This document shows positions 16,560 to 25,676 of a stretch of DNA of 64,000 nt, piece after piece. Where the stretch lies: the IMG/VR virus record IMGVR_UViG_3300008267_010368, positions 78,669 to 142,668 of that record. One strand, given 5' to 3'. The stretch is from a virus. Position numbers and translations under genes: made by a program. Below the pieces are notes generated by a model. The model made no database searches. It had not been told where the DNA came from and worked only from the letters and a program-made list of their open reading frames with translations. The stretch's first letter is position 1, and each line of letters starts with the position of its first letter.

Positions 16560-17381
16560 TTATATATAGTTAAATATTCTAAAATACCAATCATAATGTT
16601 GTTTCAATCTATCACAATTTTCTTGTCCTAAAATTTCGACATAATCATTTTTAATTGGTTCTACTTTAGGTTTAATTTTGTGATCTCCAAAAATACCGTG
16701 AATAACATCATTTTCATGTGTCAATTGTTGAACATTGTTGAAATCGTGATTGAAGTGTGGGAGTTTTAAATAATTATAAATTTTTTTGACTTCAGTTTCG
16801 GGGTCAGTTGTCAAATCTTCAAAACGTATAAATAAAATATCATTGTTTTGTCCTCTTTGAAAAGTTTCTGATAACCATTCTAATGAAGGCCCGATTGGAG
16901 GTGCAACCGAAAAATGATCGATTCTAGACGTAGTTGTCATGTTTTTTAACTCAATAGTGTTAATAATATTAGCATCTTTGTCAGGATTTTTTCTGAAGTT
17001 TTTTTCCATAGATGCAAATATTCCTCTTAAATCACGAACCATACAAATCATTTTTGGTTTTTCTCCCATAAAAAATTCTACAAAATCTTGATACCCGAGC
17101 CATCCTCTACTTTTTTCTATTACATAAGGTCTGTCAGTTACTCCATTATAAAAACCATATAAACCTTTTAAACAAAAGTTTTTGAATCCTAATTTCATGG
17201 TTTCGGGATCTTGAGCCTTGAAAGCGTCGTTATTTGTGTAAATTGTTCTGGCGGTTGATAATAATTCTATTATTCCTGATGTAGGAGTTGAATATATATC
17301 AGGATTTTGCATTAATATATTTTGTATTAATGTTGAACCCGCTCTTGGGAGTGAAGTATTAAAAAAAATCTTTTGTACCAT
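16560..17381 (-). CDS. Sulfotransferase (PAPS-dependent family)
   Basis: 273 residues. The 5'-phosphosulfate loop is NTSLPRAGSTLIQNIL (about 8-23) and the 3'-phosphate-binding region is VRDLRGIFASMEKNFR (about 115-130, Arg116 and Ser124), followed by FIRFEDLTTDPETEVKKIYN, the conserved C-terminal strand-helix of the family. It would move sulfate from PAPS to a sugar or protein hydroxyl. It lies immediately downstream of the giant repeat fibre and upstream of a GT9-like gene, pointing to sulfation of fibres or of host surface glycan. No signal peptide is evident. A sulfotransferase inside a phage fibre operon is unusual. Confidence 0.82.
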   Translation of the reverse strand: MVQKIFFNTSLPRAGSTLIQNILMQNPDIYSTPTSGIIELLSTARTIYTNNDAFKAQDPETMKLGFKNFCLKGLYGFYNGVTDRPYVIEKSRGWLGYQDFVEFFMGEKPKMICMVRDLRGIFASMEKNFRKNPDKDANIINTIELKNMTTTSRIDHFSVAPPIGPSLEWLSETFQRGQNNDILFIRFEDLTTDPETEVKKIYNYLKLPHFNHDFNNVQQLTHENDVIHGIFGDHKIKPKVEPIKNDYVEILGQENCDRLKQHYDWYFRIFNYI

Positions 17382-17419
17382 TGAATTAAGTTTATAAAAG
17401 AAAATAAGTGTAAAGAAAA

Positions 17420-20400
17420 TTAAGCCAATAGTAATTTATACAAATTACCATTTACCCTAATTTGCCAAGTTTTACTTGATGTACACGCTTCGGTTGTAAT
17501 TGTCCCTAATGGTGTCCCTACACTACCAACAACAAATTCATTATTTGCACTTGCGGTTGCGCCAGCACCTAAAATTACAGAGTTAGAAAAATTACCGGTT
17601 TGTGTTAGACAACCTATGGCAACATTTGTTGAACCTGTGACATTACTACAAGAACTACTCAAACCAATTGCAATGTTATTACATCCTGTTGTGTTGTTAA
17701 GTAGAGAACCTTGACTTAACGATATATTGTAACATCCTGTAGTATTTTGTGTAAGTGACTGATAACCTATGGATAAATTACTATTACCATAGGTATTATA
17801 TTGAAGAGAAGATACACCTATAGAAATATTGTGTGAACCTTGGAGATTATTTTGTAGTGAAAGAGTACCCAAAGATAAATTGTAAGAACCGCTAGCGTTA
17901 CATTGAAGTGAATTTGTACCCAAAGCAATGTTATTGACACCTAATGTATTTGATTGTAGTGATTGTTTTCCTAAAGCAATATTGCTACCACCAACACTAT
18001 ATCCATTAACACCATAGAGTGATTTTTCACCAATTGCAATATTATTATCTGCACTTGAATTATACTTCAAAGAATTTTTACCCAAGGATATATTATTACA
18101 ACCTGTTAAATTTTGAAGTAACGAATTGTAACCGAAGGCAAGGTTATGATTACCAATTGTGTTTGTACTCAAAGCTGCCGGTCCTATTGATACGTTGTTA
18201 CTTCCTGTTGTGTTTGAAAATAGAGATGCGATTCCAATAGCAACATTATTATTACCCGTAACATTTGAGTTCAATGTTAATCTACCTATTGCTGTATTAT
18301 AGATTCCTCCAGTGTTAGAATAAAGTGATTTATAACCTAATGCAACATTGTCACAACCTGAAACATTTTTGAACAAAGAACTTCTACCGATTGCTACATT
18401 TTGATTTCCAGTAGTGTTATCACGAAGAGAATTTAATCCTAAAGATACGTTGTTATTACCTGTCGTGTTTGAACGAAGTGAACTTTGACCCAACGAAACG
18501 TTATCACATCCAATAGTGTTGCAGTATAAAGAACGATACCCAATACCAATATTATGACATCCCGTAGTGTTTAATCCGAGTGAATATGAACCTATTGAGA
18601 CGTTGTTCAATCCATATGTATTCGATCCTAAAGTGCTACATCCTATAGCAACATTATTACATCCTGTCGTGTTCCTTCCTAAAGAACACCTACCCAACGA
18701 CACGTTGTTATTTCCTGTTGTATTACAACATAAAGAAGCATAACCTAAAGATACATTGTGACATCCCGTTGTATTAAATCGTAGTGAATTACAACCCAAC
18801 GATATGTTGTAAATTCCTGTTGTGTTTGAACAAAGTGAACTTCCACCCAAAGATACGTTGTTAACTCCGGTTGTATTCAACAATAACGATCTATATCCTA
18901 ATGATATGTTGTTACCGCCCGTTGTGTTAGATTGGAGTGAACTTGTACCCAACGATACGTTGTTAGATCCGGTTGTGTTGAACCGTAGAGGATTATATCC
19001 TAATGCCACATTGTTAGAACCGGTAGTGTTGGAAAAGAGAGGTAATCTACCAATACCAACATTAAAATTCCCAATTGAGTTATTAAATAAACTAGATGTA
19101 CCCAATGCAATGTTATAACATCCAATTGTATTACAACGCATGGATGTGTTCCCTACCGCAAAATTACCGGACCCAGTTGTGTTTGCTAATAATGAACATA
19201 CACCTAACGACACGTTATTATATGAAGTTGTATTATTCAAAAGAGCATTACAACCTATAGCAATATGATTACCACCAGTAGTGTTACATCGAAGGGCGTT
19301 TGTCCCTATCGCAATATTAGGTGTACCCGTAGTATTACGATACAAAGCCTGTGATCCGATTCCTATATTAAAACTTGCAGTTGTATTACACCTTAAAGCG
19401 TAAAATCCAACAGCAACATTACTTCCTCCCGTTGTGTTAGATTGTAAAGTATTCGCCCCGATGACAACATTACCCGGACCGGTTGTGTTTGATCGAAGTG
19501 ATGATTTTCCTAAAGATACATTATTACTACCCGTTGTATTACCTAACATGGCAGCATCACCTATAGCAATATTGTAACATCCTGTAGAATTTGTACATAA
19601 AGAAGTTCTTCCCATTGCAAGGTTACTAAATCCTGTTGTGTTACTACGTAAAGCACCCTGTCCAACTCCAAAATTTTGGGTTCCCGTTGTGTTATTTCTT
19701 AATGTTTGATCACCAAATGCGATATTATAACCACCAGTAGTATTACCAAACAATGCTTGATACCCAACCGCTAAATTCTTACTTCCCGTTGTATTTCTAG
19801 ATAAAGTATTCCAACCAATACCAACATTACCATTTGATAAATTACAACATAATGATGCATAACCAATACCTATGTTGTTATTTCCTGTTGTGTTATATTG
19901 TAAAGAAAATCTACCCAACGCAACGTTTTGAAATCCCGTGGTGTTACATCGAAGTGAACTTGTACCCAACGATACGTTATTACCTCCTGTTGTGTTAGAT
20001 TGGAGTGAACTTTGACCTAATGATATGTTATTACCTCCTGTTGTATTTGAATAAAGTGAATTTGCACCCAACGATACATTGTTACTTCCTGATGTGTTAC
20101 AAAATAGTGTTTGATACCCTAATGATACATTATTACTACCAGTAGTGTTGAATCGTATAGAGTTTCCACCCAACGACACGTTGTTATTACCGGTTGTATT
20201 TTTATACAATGAAAATATTCCCAATGACACGTTTTGACATCCTGTTGTGTTATTATACAATGATAATGTACCCAAACCAACGTTGTTTTGTCCTGTTGTG
20301 TTTTTAGATAAAGAACCAGTTCCAAGTGCCAAATTATTTATTCCTGTTGTGTTTGAACATAAAGCGAATCTACCAACAGCAACATTATAATTTCCTTGTG

Positions 20401-21790
20401 TATTATTTAATAAACTTCTTTCACCAATTCCAATATTACCCGTTCCTCCTGTGTTGTTTTGGAGTGCTAAAAATCCTAAAGACACATTACGACTACCTGT
20501 TGTATTGTTCACAAGTGATTGAGTACCAAGTGATATGTTATTATTACCGGAAGTGTTAGATTGAAGAGATTGGTTACCCAATGAAATGTTGTTATAACCT
20601 GATGTATTGGATAATAAAGAACATTGTCCCAATGATACGTTGTTGTTTCCTGTTGTGTTTGAACATAAATTATTTTTTCCTATCGCCACATTTGTATTTC
20701 CATCGGTGTTCGAATATAACGCCCTATATCCTATAGCGACGTTATCGTATCCACAACCATTATTTCTTAAAGTGTTTCTACCAAGAGCAACATTTCTACC
20801 ACCCGTTGTGTTTTGAACCATAGATTCATCACCTATCGCAACGTTGAAATTACCACTATTATTATTATACAATGAAATACCTCCAATTGCGATATTTTTA
20901 CAACCAGTTGAGTTGCTTTGAAGTGAAGAAATTCCAATAGAAATATTTGAATTGATGTTTCCAGCACCAATACCTAATTTTAAACTATTAACAGTATTTG
21001 CGGTAACTCCTTGAGTGAAAATAGTGTTACCTGTAACTGTGCCACCACTCAAAGGTAAAAACTCACCCCCTAATAAATTTTGAATATTTGTTCCGTTTAA
21101 ATAAAAAGTTTCACCACTAATAGTCGACCCACTTAATCCTTCATGAAAATTTGAAAAACTTAAAATATTAATTGGAGAACAACCAGATATTGAATCAGTA
21201 AAAAGGGTTCCATTGGTTGCACATAAATCAATTGTATTTGCAGTAATTGAAGTTGCCGATAATGAGTTTGTTGATAAGTTATTTACATTACCACCTGTAA
21301 AAGACAGTGATGATAAATCTGTTTCAAACGGTACGAATCCAAAATTACCTGTAAATGATAATTTTTTTGTATTTGAATCGAGTGTTGCGTTAGTTAAGAA
21401 AGTGTTATATTCAGGTAATGTGATTGAATAAGTTAATCCTGAATTATTTATTGTTCCTCCACTTACTATTATTGCACCATTCAACACAACTAGTTCGGCA
21501 CCATTTTCAATATTTAATTCACCTTGAACTACTAAATCACCAAAAATTAAATTTTGATAATCTTCATATATTGTTATAGATGTCCCTGATGGAATGAAGT
21601 TTCTTGTAAAAGATTCGATTACAGTTTCAATAGTACCACCCGTAGGGTTAGTCAAAATCAATGTATTATTTTCATAAGTTCCACCTGTATAACCGATACT
21701 CTGTAAGAAGTATAAGTTATTATCCATTTGTGCAAAACTCAACTTTGATCCTTGTGCATCAGGTCCTATCGATCTAGTTATTAACGCCAT
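17420..21790 (-). CDS. Giant tail fibre/adhesin with about 65 tandem 17-residue repeats
   Basis: 1456 residues. The N-terminus (MALITRSIGPDAQGSKLSFA, then MDNNLYFLQ) and residues to about 275 form the attachment part. Residues about 277-1397 are tandem 17-residue units of consensus NTTGxNNVSLGxxSLxS, the pattern of YadA/Hia-type trimeric adhesin head repeats, which stack as a left-handed beta-roll. The C-terminal cap contains NSVILGAGATASANNEFVVG and ends with WQIRVNGNLYKLLLA, the usual terminus of such fibres. It probably trimerises into a long fibre. Many units carry Cys at the position after SL. It heads the operon and has a TATTTATA box 15 bases upstream. Confidence 0.85.
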   Translation of the reverse strand: MALITRSIGPDAQGSKLSFAQMDNNLYFLQSIGYTGGTYENNTLILTNPTGGTIETVIESFTRNFIPSGTSITIYEDYQNLIFGDLVVQGELNIENGAELVVLNGAIIVSGGTINNSGLTYSITLPEYNTFLTNATLDSNTKKLSFTGNFGFVPFETDLSSLSFTGGNVNNLSTNSLSATSITANTIDLCATNGTLFTDSISGCSPINILSFSNFHEGLSGSTISGETFYLNGTNIQNLLGGEFLPLSGGTVTGNTIFTQGVTANTVNSLKLGIGAGNINSNISIGISSLQSNSTGCKNIAIGGISLYNNNSGNFNVAIGDESMVQNTTGGRNVALGRNTLRNNGCGYDNVAIGYRALYSNTDGNTNVAIGKNNLCSNTTGNNNVSLGQCSLLSNTSGYNNISLGNQSLQSNTSGNNNISLGTQSLVNNTTGSRNVSLGFLALQNNTGGTGNIGIGERSLLNNTQGNYNVAVGRFALCSNTTGINNLALGTGSLSKNTTGQNNVGLGTLSLYNNTTGCQNVSLGIFSLYKNTTGNNNVSLGGNSIRFNTTGSNNVSLGYQTLFCNTSGSNNVSLGANSLYSNTTGGNNISLGQSSLQSNTTGGNNVSLGTSSLRCNTTGFQNVALGRFSLQYNTTGNNNIGIGYASLCCNLSNGNVGIGWNTLSRNTTGSKNLAVGYQALFGNTTGGYNIAFGDQTLRNNTTGTQNFGVGQGALRSNTTGFSNLAMGRTSLCTNSTGCYNIAIGDAAMLGNTTGSNNVSLGKSSLRSNTTGPGNVVIGANTLQSNTTGGSNVAVGFYALRCNTTASFNIGIGSQALYRNTTGTPNIAIGTNALRCNTTGGNHIAIGCNALLNNTTSYNNVSLGVCSLLANTTGSGNFAVGNTSMRCNTIGCYNIALGTSSLFNNSIGNFNVGIGRLPLFSNTTGSNNVALGYNPLRFNTTGSNNVSLGTSSLQSNTTGGNNISLGYRSLLLNTTGVNNVSLGGSSLCSNTTGIYNISLGCNSLRFNTTGCHNVSLGYASLCCNTTGNNNVSLGRCSLGRNTTGCNNVAIGCSTLGSNTYGLNNVSIGSYSLGLNTTGCHNIGIGYRSLYCNTIGCDNVSLGQSSLRSNTTGNNNVSLGLNSLRDNTTGNQNVAIGRSSLFKNVSGCDNVALGYKSLYSNTGGIYNTAIGRLTLNSNVTGNNNVAIGIASLFSNTTGSNNVSIGPAALSTNTIGNHNLAFGYNSLLQNLTGCNNISLGKNSLKYNSSADNNIAIGEKSLYGVNGYSVGGSNIALGKQSLQSNTLGVNNIALGTNSLQCNASGSYNLSLGTLSLQNNLQGSHNISIGVSSLQYNTYGNSNLSIGYQSLTQNTTGCYNISLSQGSLLNNTTGCNNIAIGLSSSCSNVTGSTNVAIGCLTQTGNFSNSVILGAGATASANNEFVVGSVGTPLGTITTEACTSSKTWQIRVNGNLYKLLLA
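17600..20960 (-). repeat. 51-base tandem repeats (about 65 copies) in fibre gene
   Basis: Direct coding repeats, each 51 bases and 17 codons, with consensus protein NTTGxNNVSLGxxSLxS. Copies are diverged, and some neighbours are more alike than others, which suggests past duplication of groups of units. An odd, longer unit near 17985-18025 (KSLYGVNGYSVGGSN) breaks the period. Confidence 0.85.
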
Positions 21791-21805
21791 TTTTTAATTT
21801 TATTA

Positions 21806-21813
21806 TATAAATA
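21806..21813 (-). promoter_or_regulatory. Late-promoter-like box before giant fibre gene
   Basis: TATTTATA on the minus strand, 15 bases before the ATG at 21790. Confidence 0.5.
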
Positions 21814-21819
21814 TAAAGT

Positions 21820-23769
21820 TTATTGATTAAATTGTGGATCATAATATTGTGGTTCAATATAAAGATAATCAGTATATAGATAAATTAATGGAAGACAATC
21901 CAAACACCAGTAGTCAATCAAATCATATTTATCCTTAATTATTCTGTAGTTATGTTGAATTTGTGTAAAATCTAATGGTTCTGTATACATTCTAAATTGT
22001 GAAATTCCACCCATAAAGGTTCCACCAAAATTTTGTTCAAGTAAAATATCAGTTGTTAATCCACTTAAAGTCGTTGCTGAAAGTATATTGTTAGGAAACA
22101 ATTCAGGATCTTGTATATAAGGTCCATAAGGTGTCGTACAAGAAGAAAAAATTAAGTTTTCATGTAACCCTTGTGTTCCACCACCGAAAGATATATTATA
22201 TGGTACGCCGATTTGTTTTTCTTTTTCGGTATTTAATTCTCTTGGAATTATTTCTTCAAAGTTTCGAATTATCATAAAAAGATAACCGTTAACAAATATT
22301 TTTAAATCACCAAGTCTATATCTTACCTCATCATACCATTTTCTGTTAAAATTAATAATATGTATTTTTTGTTCTTTTGTTCCACCTGTATGTGTTTGAG
22401 GAGGACTTATTAATTTATATGACATACCATCCAAAGAAGATTGATATGTTTCTTTTCTTATATCATTAATTCCACCTTTATTTAATAAGTCGCAATCTTC
22501 CAAGTATTCATACCTTTCAAATACCGCACTGACATAAACCCATCTTTCTTCAGTGTTATCATCACAATTGTAATTACAAGTACCATAGATTGGTGATGAT
22601 ACATATTCATCAAATGTGTATCCTGTACTATATGTTAATCCTGTAGTTGAGCAAGAACCTGTTGTGATACAAGATCCCGTTGTCACAATTGATTTTACAA
22701 CCAATACGGGATTCACTGCACAACCACTTAATCTAATTGATAGTGCATTAGATAGTACATCTATTTTAGGATCGTAAGGTTTTGATGTAATGTCTATTGT
22801 TTCACTTAAACATCCACAATCACAATTTTTTGAATGAGTTTTAGATGTTGTTGATTGAGGATACACACCAAAACAGTTTGAATTTGTCACCGCTGAATTT
22901 GCACATGCACAAGTTTCAATACAAGTAAGTCCACTTGTTATTCTACTATAACCTGAAAAACTTTCTGATGTTCCCGTTGCATAATGATAAAATTTATTTT
23001 CAGCTCTTGCGCCAAAATAAAAAAATGTTCCAGCATTTTCAGGATAAACATCATTCAAATATTCTTCGGTATCAGTATCAATTTCATAGTCGTCAAATTG
23101 TCTTGGTTTGATGACGGCTTCCATTGTCCAACCTTTGTTGACTCTTTCGGGAAAAACTTCATAATCATAACCTTTCAATTTGTAAAATCCTTGATAAAAC
23201 CCACCATAAAGTTCTTGATAATATCCTACGGTACTTGCAGACTTTGACTCAATATTATATATAGTATTTTTAGGTCTACCTGAAAAAACAACGTTTGGTT
23301 GTCTTGTGTATCCGGTTACGGGAACCATTTTGAATCTTCTATCACGGTAATGTGGATTGAATTTATAATCATCACGAATACCCATAGAATAGTATAATGT
23401 TTGTCCCGTTAAACCAGTGTATAAACCATTATCGGTTCCAACAAGTCCAACGTCACATAATCCTGTAAATGCTGAATAACAATTCAAATCTACATTATTT
23501 GGATTGTAAAAATTACTTGATACTAATGTGTTTGATTGATTATATTCACCAAATTGTATTACATTTTGTGGATTATTATTTGAAGAAGATAAATCAATTT
23601 TAATTGGTAATATTGTTCCGTTATTTGACGCTATCAAATCATTTGAAAACACCACTTCTTCATCATAATCCCTTTCATCTGAAGCAAGTGTCAAATCAAA
23701 ATAGTTTGAACTATTAAGTAACACCTTATATTTTTTGTAATAATACGAATTCAGATTTTGTGTTGGCAT
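21820..23769 (-). CDS. Virion structural protein with LamG/lectin-like fold
   Basis: 649 residues. The segments GWTMEAVIKPRQFDDYE, FFYFGARAENKFYH, RWVYVSAVFERYE, LKIFVNGYLFMIIRNFEE and GGISQFRMYTEPLDF occur in the order of a concanavalin/LamG jelly-roll, interrupted by an insert rich in Cys (CIETCACAN, NCDCGCL; about residues 285-330). The N-terminal 100 residues look like a virion-binding domain. The likely role is a tail or capsid surface protein that binds carbohydrate. It is upstream of the giant fibre gene and divergent from the plus-strand gene at 23822. Confidence 0.6.
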   Translation of the reverse strand: MPTQNLNSYYYKKYKVLLNSSNYFDLTLASDERDYDEEVVFSNDLIASNNGTILPIKIDLSSSNNNPQNVIQFGEYNQSNTLVSSNFYNPNNVDLNCYSAFTGLCDVGLVGTDNGLYTGLTGQTLYYSMGIRDDYKFNPHYRDRRFKMVPVTGYTRQPNVVFSGRPKNTIYNIESKSASTVGYYQELYGGFYQGFYKLKGYDYEVFPERVNKGWTMEAVIKPRQFDDYEIDTDTEEYLNDVYPENAGTFFYFGARAENKFYHYATGTSESFSGYSRITSGLTCIETCACANSAVTNSNCFGVYPQSTTSKTHSKNCDCGCLSETIDITSKPYDPKIDVLSNALSIRLSGCAVNPVLVVKSIVTTGSCITTGSCSTTGLTYSTGYTFDEYVSSPIYGTCNYNCDDNTEERWVYVSAVFERYEYLEDCDLLNKGGINDIRKETYQSSLDGMSYKLISPPQTHTGGTKEQKIHIINFNRKWYDEVRYRLGDLKIFVNGYLFMIIRNFEEIIPRELNTEKEKQIGVPYNISFGGGTQGLHENLIFSSCTTPYGPYIQDPELFPNNILSATTLSGLTTDILLEQNFGGTFMGGISQFRMYTEPLDFTQIQHNYRIIKDKYDLIDYWCLDCLPLIYLYTDYLYIEPQYYDPQFNQ

Positions 23770-23780
23770 TCTTTTTTAAT

Positions 23781-23788
23781 GATAAATA
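23781..23788 (-). promoter_or_regulatory. Late-promoter-like box before lectin-like protein gene
   Basis: TATTTATC on the minus strand, 11 bases before the ATG at 23769. It differs from the consensus in the last base. Confidence 0.4.
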
Positions 23789-23800
23789 GTTTAGTTGAAG

Positions 23801-23808
23801 TATTTATA
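23801..23808 (+). promoter_or_regulatory. Late-promoter-like box in divergent promoter region
   Basis: AGTATTTATA, 13 bases before the ATG at 23822. The 52-base divergent gap holds one box for each direction. A 6-base-pair hairpin (TATAGG/CCTATA, 23805-23822) overlaps the box and reaches the A of the start codon. Confidence 0.55.
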
Positions 23809-23821
23809 GGTAAAAGCCTAT

Positions 23822-24538
23822 ATGAAATCATATAAATATTCTACAAAGGATAGAGCATTAAGAGTAGCAAGGACTTTGGGTTGTGATGGATATCATTCAC
23901 ATGAAGTCGATGGTAGAAAAAAATTTATGCCTTGTAAAAGTCATAAAATATTTTTATCCAAAACAAAAAAAGAAAATAATAAAAAAGAAGAAGATGGTGA
24001 AGTTACAGAGCTTGTAGATTATGATGGTACATGGTTAACTTCAAGTATTGGACTTCAAGATCCAGCATCTACGGTTCAAGGTTTTACAAGCACAGAAAAA
24101 ACTGTTGCAATGTCAAGAAACCCAAGAGATCCACTACTTCGTGGATGGTACGGATATTACGGTGAAGGTCACGTAAAAGAGGAAGATATGTCAAAAGCAT
24201 TCGGATATAAAAAGACAAAAGATTTAGACGCTAAAGAAACAATTAAATTTTATAAAAAAAAATTAGGTGACGAACAAAAGGCAAAAGATAGAGCAAAAGA
24301 ATTAGGAAAAGATTTAAAATTTGAAAAAAATGCTTCGAAAAAAATTAAAAATAAAAAAGATTTTGTAACTAGAGGTATAATAAAAGAAAAAGATGTTAAT
24401 GACATTTCCGAAGACAAGTTATTACATAAAAAAGAATATAGTAATATTTTAAAAAAGAATGTAAGGGCATTAAAAAATATGGCAGATAAACAAGGAATTA
24501 GTATTGATGACTTAATAAGTCTTTTAAAAGATGAATAA
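23822..24538 (+). CDS. Basic protein of a phage family of unknown function
   Basis: 238 residues, very rich in Lys. The N-terminal 45 residues (ALRVARTLGCDGYHSHEVDG, then KKFMPCKSH) look like a small folded unit with two Cys and two His that might bind a metal. It is followed by a charged linker, then SRNPRDPLLRGWYGYYGEGH (about residue 100) and a helical, lysine-rich tail. Short proteins with a similar N-terminal unit occur in T4-like marine phages, without known function. It may be a head-associated or DNA-binding protein. It is the first gene of the small operon that ends at the 26322 terminator. Confidence 0.6.
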   Translation: MKSYKYSTKDRALRVARTLGCDGYHSHEVDGRKKFMPCKSHKIFLSKTKKENNKKEEDGEVTELVDYDGTWLTSSIGLQDPASTVQGFTSTEKTVAMSRNPRDPLLRGWYGYYGEGHVKEEDMSKAFGYKKTKDLDAKETIKFYKKKLGDEQKAKDRAKELGKDLKFEKNASKKIKNKKDFVTRGIIKEKDVNDISEDKLLHKKEYSNILKKNVRALKNMADKQGISIDDLISLLKDE

Positions 24539-24977
24539 AAATCTTTACGATAGAAAAGCAAAATTACCTGATTCTTTAATAAAACATTTAAAGGATTGTT
24601 TTAATTCTGTTGAAGCCGATTCAAACACTGAAGGTTACAATAGAAACCAAGATTTGGTGGACAATGGTTACGTTACTTATCAACAAATTAAAAGAATTAA
24701 AAATTGGTTTGATGAATATAGTGGTAACGAAGAAGACGCTCCATTTGTTTTGAATGGAAAATACAGAATGAAAAATTGGTGTGATGAAGTTTTAAGAGTT
24801 TGGAGGGATAATGATTCAAATAGTAAAGACACTAAACAAGATGCTGGAATGCAAAATACACACCTTTCTTCACATGAAAAAAACAGTTTTAATTTAAATG
24901 ATAAACATGGGACAACTGTGGATGATTTAAAAGAAGAAGTAATTAAAATAAATAAACTGATAAAAAAAATAATATAA
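24531..24977 (+). CDS. Conserved phage protein of unknown function
   Basis: 148 residues; its ATG overlaps the stop of the previous gene by 8 bases, indicating coupled translation. The pattern of a YQQIKRIKNWFDE helix, PFVLNGKYRMKNWCDE, then AGMQNTHLSSHEKN recurs in T4-like phages of marine bacteria, where it is annotated only as hypothetical. It is probably a head or DNA-packaging accessory by location, but this is inference. Confidence 0.6.
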   Translation: MNKNLYDRKAKLPDSLIKHLKDCFNSVEADSNTEGYNRNQDLVDNGYVTYQQIKRIKNWFDEYSGNEEDAPFVLNGKYRMKNWCDEVLRVWRDNDSNSKDTKQDAGMQNTHLSSHEKNSFNLNDKHGTTVDDLKEEVIKINKLIKKII

Positions 24978-24978
24978 A

Positions 24979-25272
24979 ATGGCAGTACAATCAGATAAGT
25001 TAGATTTTTCACAACCTGAAAATGAAATGTCAAGAATCGCCGAAGAACAAAGAAAAAAATTGTTCCCAAGAAATGATTTCAAACCAACCGATCCTTATTC
25101 ATCTGTACATCCCGACGCATTGGCAAACGGTGATAAAATTGGTAGAGGAACAGGTGGTGATTTAGATATTTACAACCAAAATGCAGGAACAAGTGTTGAT
25201 AAGCAAGAAAGAATTGAAGACATCAAAGTTAACAAGTACACAAGTAATAATCCATATTATACAGTAACGTGA
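24979..25272 (+). CDS. Small polar protein of unknown function
   Basis: 97 residues, Asp/Asn/Gln-rich and low in hydrophobic residues, so it may be largely extended (DLDIYNQNAGTSVDKQERIE). It starts one base after the previous gene, and its TGA overlaps the GTG of the next. Found in a compact unit of phage-specific genes. No recognised family. Confidence 0.55.
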   Translation: MAVQSDKLDFSQPENEMSRIAEEQRKKLFPRNDFKPTDPYSSVHPDALANGDKIGRGTGGDLDIYNQNAGTSVDKQERIEDIKVNKYTSNNPYYTVT

Positions 25273-25670
25273 AACTTTTAGGTAACTTAAAACATATAAT
25301 TAACGAAATTGCATCAATAAATGATTTACAAGATAGTATCAAAAAGAAAAAACTTGTAATAATTTATTATGATGGAAAAGATAATGGGGGTAAAGGTTTA
25401 AGAACCATTGAACCGGTATGCTTGGGTTACAGTAAAAAAGGTAATTTAGTTTTAAGAGCATGGGAACGTGAGGGTGCATCCTATAGCGAAAAAAATGAAA
25501 ACAACATATTACCAGGATGGAGGTTATTCAGATTAGATAAAATATTTACATTATCACCAACAATGGATAATTTTTATGAAATGAGACCGAACTACAACCC
25601 TAATGGTGACAAATCAATGACAAGGGTTTTAGTGAACGCAAAATTTAATAATGAAGAAAATATAACATAA
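25269..25670 (+). CDS. WYL-like domain protein
   Basis: 133 residues. It starts with GTG at 25269, overlapping the preceding TGA (GTGA); there is no in-frame ATG before the conserved region, so the overlap decides the start. Residues 28-95 resemble a WYL-type SH3-like domain: LVIIYYDGKDNGG, RTIEPVCLGYSKKGNLVLRA, then WRLFRLDKIFTLSPT. WYL domains sense nucleic acid ligands and regulate transcription or defence systems. Here it stands without a DNA-binding domain. A regulatory role is possible. Confidence 0.5.
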   Translation: MKLLGNLKHIINEIASINDLQDSIKKKKLVIIYYDGKDNGGKGLRTIEPVCLGYSKKGNLVLRAWEREGASYSEKNENNILPGWRLFRLDKIFTLSPTMDNFYEMRPNYNPNGDKSMTRVLVNAKFNNEENIT

Positions 25671-25676
25671 CATAAC

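Noticed and set aside
18019-20816. Several plus-strand ORFs of 70-98 codons opposite the giant fibre gene
   Set aside because: They are periodic shadows of the repeats on the coding strand and have no independent protein character.
17600-20960. CRISPR array or non-coding repeats at the 51-base tandem units
   Set aside because: The units are translated in one continuous frame, lack spacer-repeat alternation and form a known type of fibre repeat.
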